In this document: in pieces, positions 59,685 through 64,000 of the stretch
Layout: each line of letters begins with the position of its first letter
Numbering within the stretch: position 1 is the stretch's first letter
Assembly: GCA_037833965.1 (NCBI GenBank)
Contig: AP031353.1
Location: forward strand, 1,862,501-1,926,500
DNA: 64,000 nt
From: Marchantia polymorpha subsp. ruderalis
Taxonomy: Eukaryota; Streptophyta; Marchantiopsida; Marchantiales; Marchantiaceae
Reading direction: 5' to 3'
Translations under genes and position numbers: made by a program
Notes under the pieces: model-generated
Told to the model about the DNA's origin: nothing
Seen by the model: only the letters and a program-made list of their open reading frames with translations
Database searches by the model: none

Positions 59685-61909
59685 ATGTCGAACCAAGCGT
59701 TGTTGATCGAGAAGATGCAGTCGCGGCAGTCATACCGCAATGTGTGGCACACAGATCTTATGCACACCGCACAAGCAGATTGTCCATGTACGTCGCTCTA
59801 TTAATCCGAATTCGTTTTTGCATTATGAAATTGTTAAGCTTGTACGGTGGAACTGAACGAATTGTTCTCGTTTACATATGGTGATGCCTTTGACTTTGTG
59901 ATCTCTCAGCTCCGAGTTTTGCTCTCCTTTTGTTCTCAGCTCCTCACGAGCATTTCCACTATACTGTCGCAGAGATTTTGTGCAACATACCGCTTTATTT
60001 AAGAAATTCGTTCCTTGTAGATTGAAATTAAGATTTCCGTAGGTAATCCTGACCTGTACTTGAAATACTGCGGAGGTCTGAATAACCTACTAACTGTACT
60101 TTTGTTTCTTTCCTGTTTTGCAAAAACTGCACCATCTTCAGATTTCTGCTTCGCTTTGTGGTGGTAAGCATCTGTGTGAGATTTGTGCTCCAACCGGAGA
60201 ATCAATTTTGGCAGCAGACAGTATATTTCTTCTCACGAATGTATCATAGGGAACTCCATGTCAGCTTCAGTTCTGTTGAACTGATTGTGTTATAATTCTT
60301 ATCCGATGATATGTAAGGAATCAAATGTATAAGGGTTTAACCTTTTTGACACTCGAGGTCATACAGGGCATAATTCTTTTTCTGCTTGTCCTGCAGCGCT
60401 CCCTGTGCCTCGTATCTGCTGCGGAAACGTGCTCTGCGCAATGACATGAACCAGTAAGTTCGTTGCTAAACATCTACTCCCCGCCTCCCTCGCATATCGG
60501 GTCAAGGTTGTAGTCGGGTTGTTGATTCCAGATCCATTTTGAAGCATAATTTGATAATAATTTATTAATTATAAAAAAATTATTGCAGATACGTTTGCTG
60601 CGCTGGATATATGCCATGCAGCGGTAAATGTGGAGAAAGGAAGGCGCCAGAGTTTTGCTTGTGTGCCGAGGTTAGTCCCGCTCTGATTTGCCACACTTTG
60701 GACGCTCCATTTCACTTATAGTTGTAAGGTGCTATAAATGAGACCTCTGCATACTAAAAGCTATACAGACTTTAAAATCTTCAAAATAATAAACTAATAT
60801 CCTGAAGTTTTTGTGGGTTTACGGTCTTCTAATAAGCATTTAGGTTGAGCTCTTGTTGATAATGTTCCACATTCTGACGGGAGGGTTTGCATGTGTAGGC
60901 GTGGTGCTGTTTCTCAATCTCCGTGCAGTCAACTCGGTTTTTATTGCAAGACGAATTCAACATCCAAACCACAAAATGCGATAATTGTATCATCGTATGT
61001 ATAATTTCTCTCCTCAGTGATTACCACGGGCTTTTTTTTTGCATTATCTATCTTACATATTATCTTATATCTATCTGGGTCGTTGCACACAAACCTTGTT
61101 GTCCTATTGGTTCATATCTCCTTCTCGACGTCGTACCGCTGTCTTAAAAATAGGGTCGTTTTCGAAGAATTGTAATGAAACTATCTGACAATAAGTGCAT
61201 GTGTAGGGTTTCATGGTTGTCTTACAACAACTCGCATGTATATGCTCCATCATCGCATGTCTCGTCGGAAATGACGAGCTCAGTGCTGCCTCCAACGCAC
61301 TAAATTGCGCCGCAGACTTAGTGTTCTGCACGTAAGTACTCAAAGCAGATCACATGACCCCGATTATCTTACAACAGCAATGTGTCGAGACGTTGGTTGC
61401 TTGTTCAGAATCGTCTTTGTATGCTTTACAAACAGCTTTCGTCCTGAATTCTGACAATCGTTTCTGTGTTGGTCTCTTTCATTGGTCGTGCAGGGTCTGT
61501 GGGTGCATGCAGGTAATATACTCTCCAATTACTCGCATTTTGTTTGCCGTTGCCATGAAATGAGCTCTGTTGTAAATAATCAGAACATGACTTGCAAGTT
61601 CTGACTCATGGTTTTACAAATCCGCAGACTCAACACAAAGTCGAGATGGACAAGAGAGATGGAATGTTCGGAGACGTAACAATGCAACCACCGGCCCAAG
61701 TAGTCATGTCTCGATTCGATCAGCCAACTCCACCCGCCGTGGGATATCCTCCACACTATCCCAATCAATATCCCAATCAAGCTCCTTACCCCAACGTACC
61801 TCCTGGATACCCCAACCAAGCTCCATATCCAGGCCAAGCTCCAGGATATCCAGTGTATGGTGCTCCTCCGCCACCAGCCTATGGCCAACAATATCCCCAC
61901 TATGGCTGA
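59685..61909 (+). CDS. PLAC8-like cysteine-rich family protein
   Basis: Eight coding exons: 59685-59787, 60142-60163 (22 nt), 60397-60453, 60589-60670, 60899-60994, 61207-61331, 61494-61512 (19 nt) and 61628-61909. All junctions are in phase, giving 261 aa. The cysteine-rich domain reads YFCFALWCAPCASYLLRKRAL (35-55), then YVCCAGYMPCSGKCGERKAPEFCLCAE (62-88) and STRFLLQDEFNIQTTKCDNCI (98-118). A hydrophobic helix follows (about 122-141), then CAADLVFCTVCGCMQTQHKVEMDKRDG (154-180). The tail is a Pro/Tyr/Gly-rich PYPNQAP repeat ending YPHYG. The sequence closely follows the plant PLAC8-motif proteins represented by Arabidopsis At5g41390 and At1g63830. Function is unknown; a membrane-associated role is likely. 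A 5' UTR intron (59266-59669, donor GTAATT, acceptor CTCTCAG) precedes the start codon. Confidence 0.92.
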
Positions 61910-64000
61910 ACAGAATCGATGGTCAAACGCTGATTAGTGTTCGACCTGAAATCTGTTGGAGGGACATTTACTTGTTGTTTGAAAATAGAGTACCTTTCGT
62001 TGGCAGGATTTGCAGTTTTCATCTTATCGGGAGGGTTCAGACCCTGACCCAGCTCAAAGTGTGTAGAGGTCAAACAAACACATGCTGCCGAGTAGATCCG
62101 TGACCTCGTGCACACCATAGGATAGGTTCGTTAGATTCTGGGTGAGCCAGGTGCGGACTTTCAGATCAGGACCTTTCCTCATACAATGATTGTGAAGGCG
62201 TCGGCCTTTACCAAGGTATGCTTTTCAAATGCAATGTGATCCTACGCTTTTGGGGCAGGCCGGAGCTGCACCTGATCAGGAAAGAATCCAGGAATCATCC
62301 GAATTTCGTTGCGACCGGAGAATTCATCGCCGTATGGCGATAGGTAGACTCTTTCCGATAAGAGATATGGTCGATTCTAGTTCACATGCGATTTCTTAGA
62401 CTCTGCTCCCGGGTAAGTCTCCACTACCCAGTATCGTCCCGTAAAAATAAATTATGTGATGGCTGCGTTATTGTAGGAGAAAGGACAGCTCTTCTTAGCT
62501 TTGCTTCACCATCGTGGAAGGTAGTGCCGAAATTTCTGCACGCCGATGCCGAAATTTCGGTAATTATTTATACAGCACTCTTGTCGATGAGTATATTGTG
62601 TATAGCTTCTGACCTGCGTCGAATGACGAAGTAAACTACAATTTTCCGCTCAGATTGGAATGATGGCTCCTTCGTTCGGGCTTCTTGGGTGTAGTGGGAT
62701 TTCAAGACGGATCCACGTGTTCCAAAATCATGCCCGGAGTTTCGCTGTTATGACAGAATTCATGCTCATCGCCACAGGATTGTCTTGTACTCTTGTATGT
62801 AGTTCACATGGGCGGAGATAATTTTCGTACCCGTTTTGTCGTTCAGCTATAGATTTGATTCTTTTGGGGAGAAAAAGGGTGAGGGTTGACGACCAGTGTG
62901 TCGCTGTGTCTACTGTCGTGAATCACATGCATGCTCTGTGGCCCGAGTTTACTGTCAGGCAATTCTCATCTCACAATATGGTAATATATCAGAAGATTTG
63001 ATTCTTCTCATCACTTTGCGGCAAAGCTGAATACTGAACGGCACACTCCGGAAGCTTATCCATTGGCATGAGAGACTTACAGACTGCTCCAGATAGAGTT
63101 GCACAGAATGTTGGAAGTGCTGTTCATTCCAGACGTTAGTTTCTGAGGATGGTCGCTTGAGGATGTTATCGGTGACCAGGAAAAGAATCCTTCCTTCGTA
63201 CCGTTTCCAAATTCAAACACGCGCTGGTGACCGCTACTCAGCTCTAGACGTAGTGTATCCGATGTTGTTCTCACTGAATACTCTGAGAAGACAAAGCCAA
63301 CTCAATCCCGGTTAACAGGAACTTCGACCCTGAAAAAATAAGAAGACACAGGACGAGAAACACGACCAAAATTCACACGTTAGCATTCACATGAACTGGA
63401 CCATGATGAGTGGAAGTAATCGACTAGAGCAATTGAGTGCACGTGATCACCATTCGAAACAAAGACCGGGAATAAAGGCTATTAAAATTTGGCGACTAAA
63501 TTTTTTGAAAATAATCAAAAGCCGCGAATCACGTCACTCCAATCCATGCGCATGATTCATACGCCACTGCATCGAATTGATCTTCTTCTGGTCTCGGCCA
63601 GTACGGAGGTCACAACGTGAGACGAATACACCTTCCAACAAAACCGGGATCGCTCCACAGAAGACATGTAAGCGAAATAAATGCATTTTCGCTTTCCTAC
63701 CTCATTCGACAGGAGATGAAAGGGAGACTGTTGAAAGGGAGAATGTTGCTCGGCACAAGAACAAAAAGCTATACGTGACACGGTGGACCTTCCGTTCGAA
63801 GTTCCTTGAAGCACTTTGAAGTCTTTTCACATTTCGATTGCAAGTGTAAATGGGACTTGACTCGATAAAAAGCCGAGAATACCATTCTGATCCTCGACAA
63901 TGACTGACCCTGTAATTCTGGTCTTGAGACCAATGTGGTAAAAGGGCAAAGAAGGCTGGGGCACTATGTGCAGGCTCGAAACAATAAAGAACTCGCAGAG
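61910..64000. other. 3' flank, no gene recognised
   Basis: Starts with the 3' UTR of the PLAC8-like gene. The remaining frames are short and unfamiliar. No RNA gene or repeat stood out. Confidence 0.45.

Overview
This is a plant nuclear window. It holds five spliced genes with GT-AG introns, a chloroplast-targeted ribosomal protein, and plant-only or plant-typical families, with long non-coding spacers between them. GC-rich CT/GCT-repeat leaders alternate with very AT-rich gene-poor blocks. A bryophyte or other early-diverging land plant, possibly a liverwort, fits best. That is an inference: no marker in the window fixes the species.

Layout: 1-3.5 kb is non-coding with short tandem repeats. 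3.5-7.8 kb (minus strand) is an eight-exon gene for a PDAP1/PP28-type phosphoprotein with a telo-box promoter. 8.6-11.6 kb is an AT-rich block. 11.6-25 kb has no recognisable protein gene, but it carries five related stem-loops in one orientation at 16.7, 17.3, 18.0, 19.3 and 21.1 kb. They share a GGCATGA 5' arm and a CATGCC 3' arm and look like a tandemly expanded microRNA family. 28.9-29.8 kb (minus) encodes a small two-span membrane protein with an acidic, disordered N-terminus. 32.6-33.8 kb (minus) is the nuclear gene for plastid ribosomal protein uS9c. 34.4-43.6 kb is a second AT-rich block with a dead pogo/Tigger-like transposon and an orphan first exon resembling a GH38 alpha-mannosidase. 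43.6-49.2 kb is GC-rich low-complexity DNA upstream of a three-exon DUF1685 gene (49.2-52.2 kb), whose second intron holds one long and one weaker microRNA-like hairpin. A 49-bp tandem array (58.4 kb) and an intron-containing leader precede an eight-exon PLAC8-like cysteine-rich gene (59.7-61.9 kb).

The protein genes are unrelated housekeeping or conserved genes and form no pathway. The likely undescribed content is the set of hairpin loci: the five-member cluster, intronic hairpins in the DUF1685 gene and the phosphoprotein gene, and two isolated ones. Exon borders were read by eye from reading frame, splice consensus and family similarity. No expression or database evidence was available.
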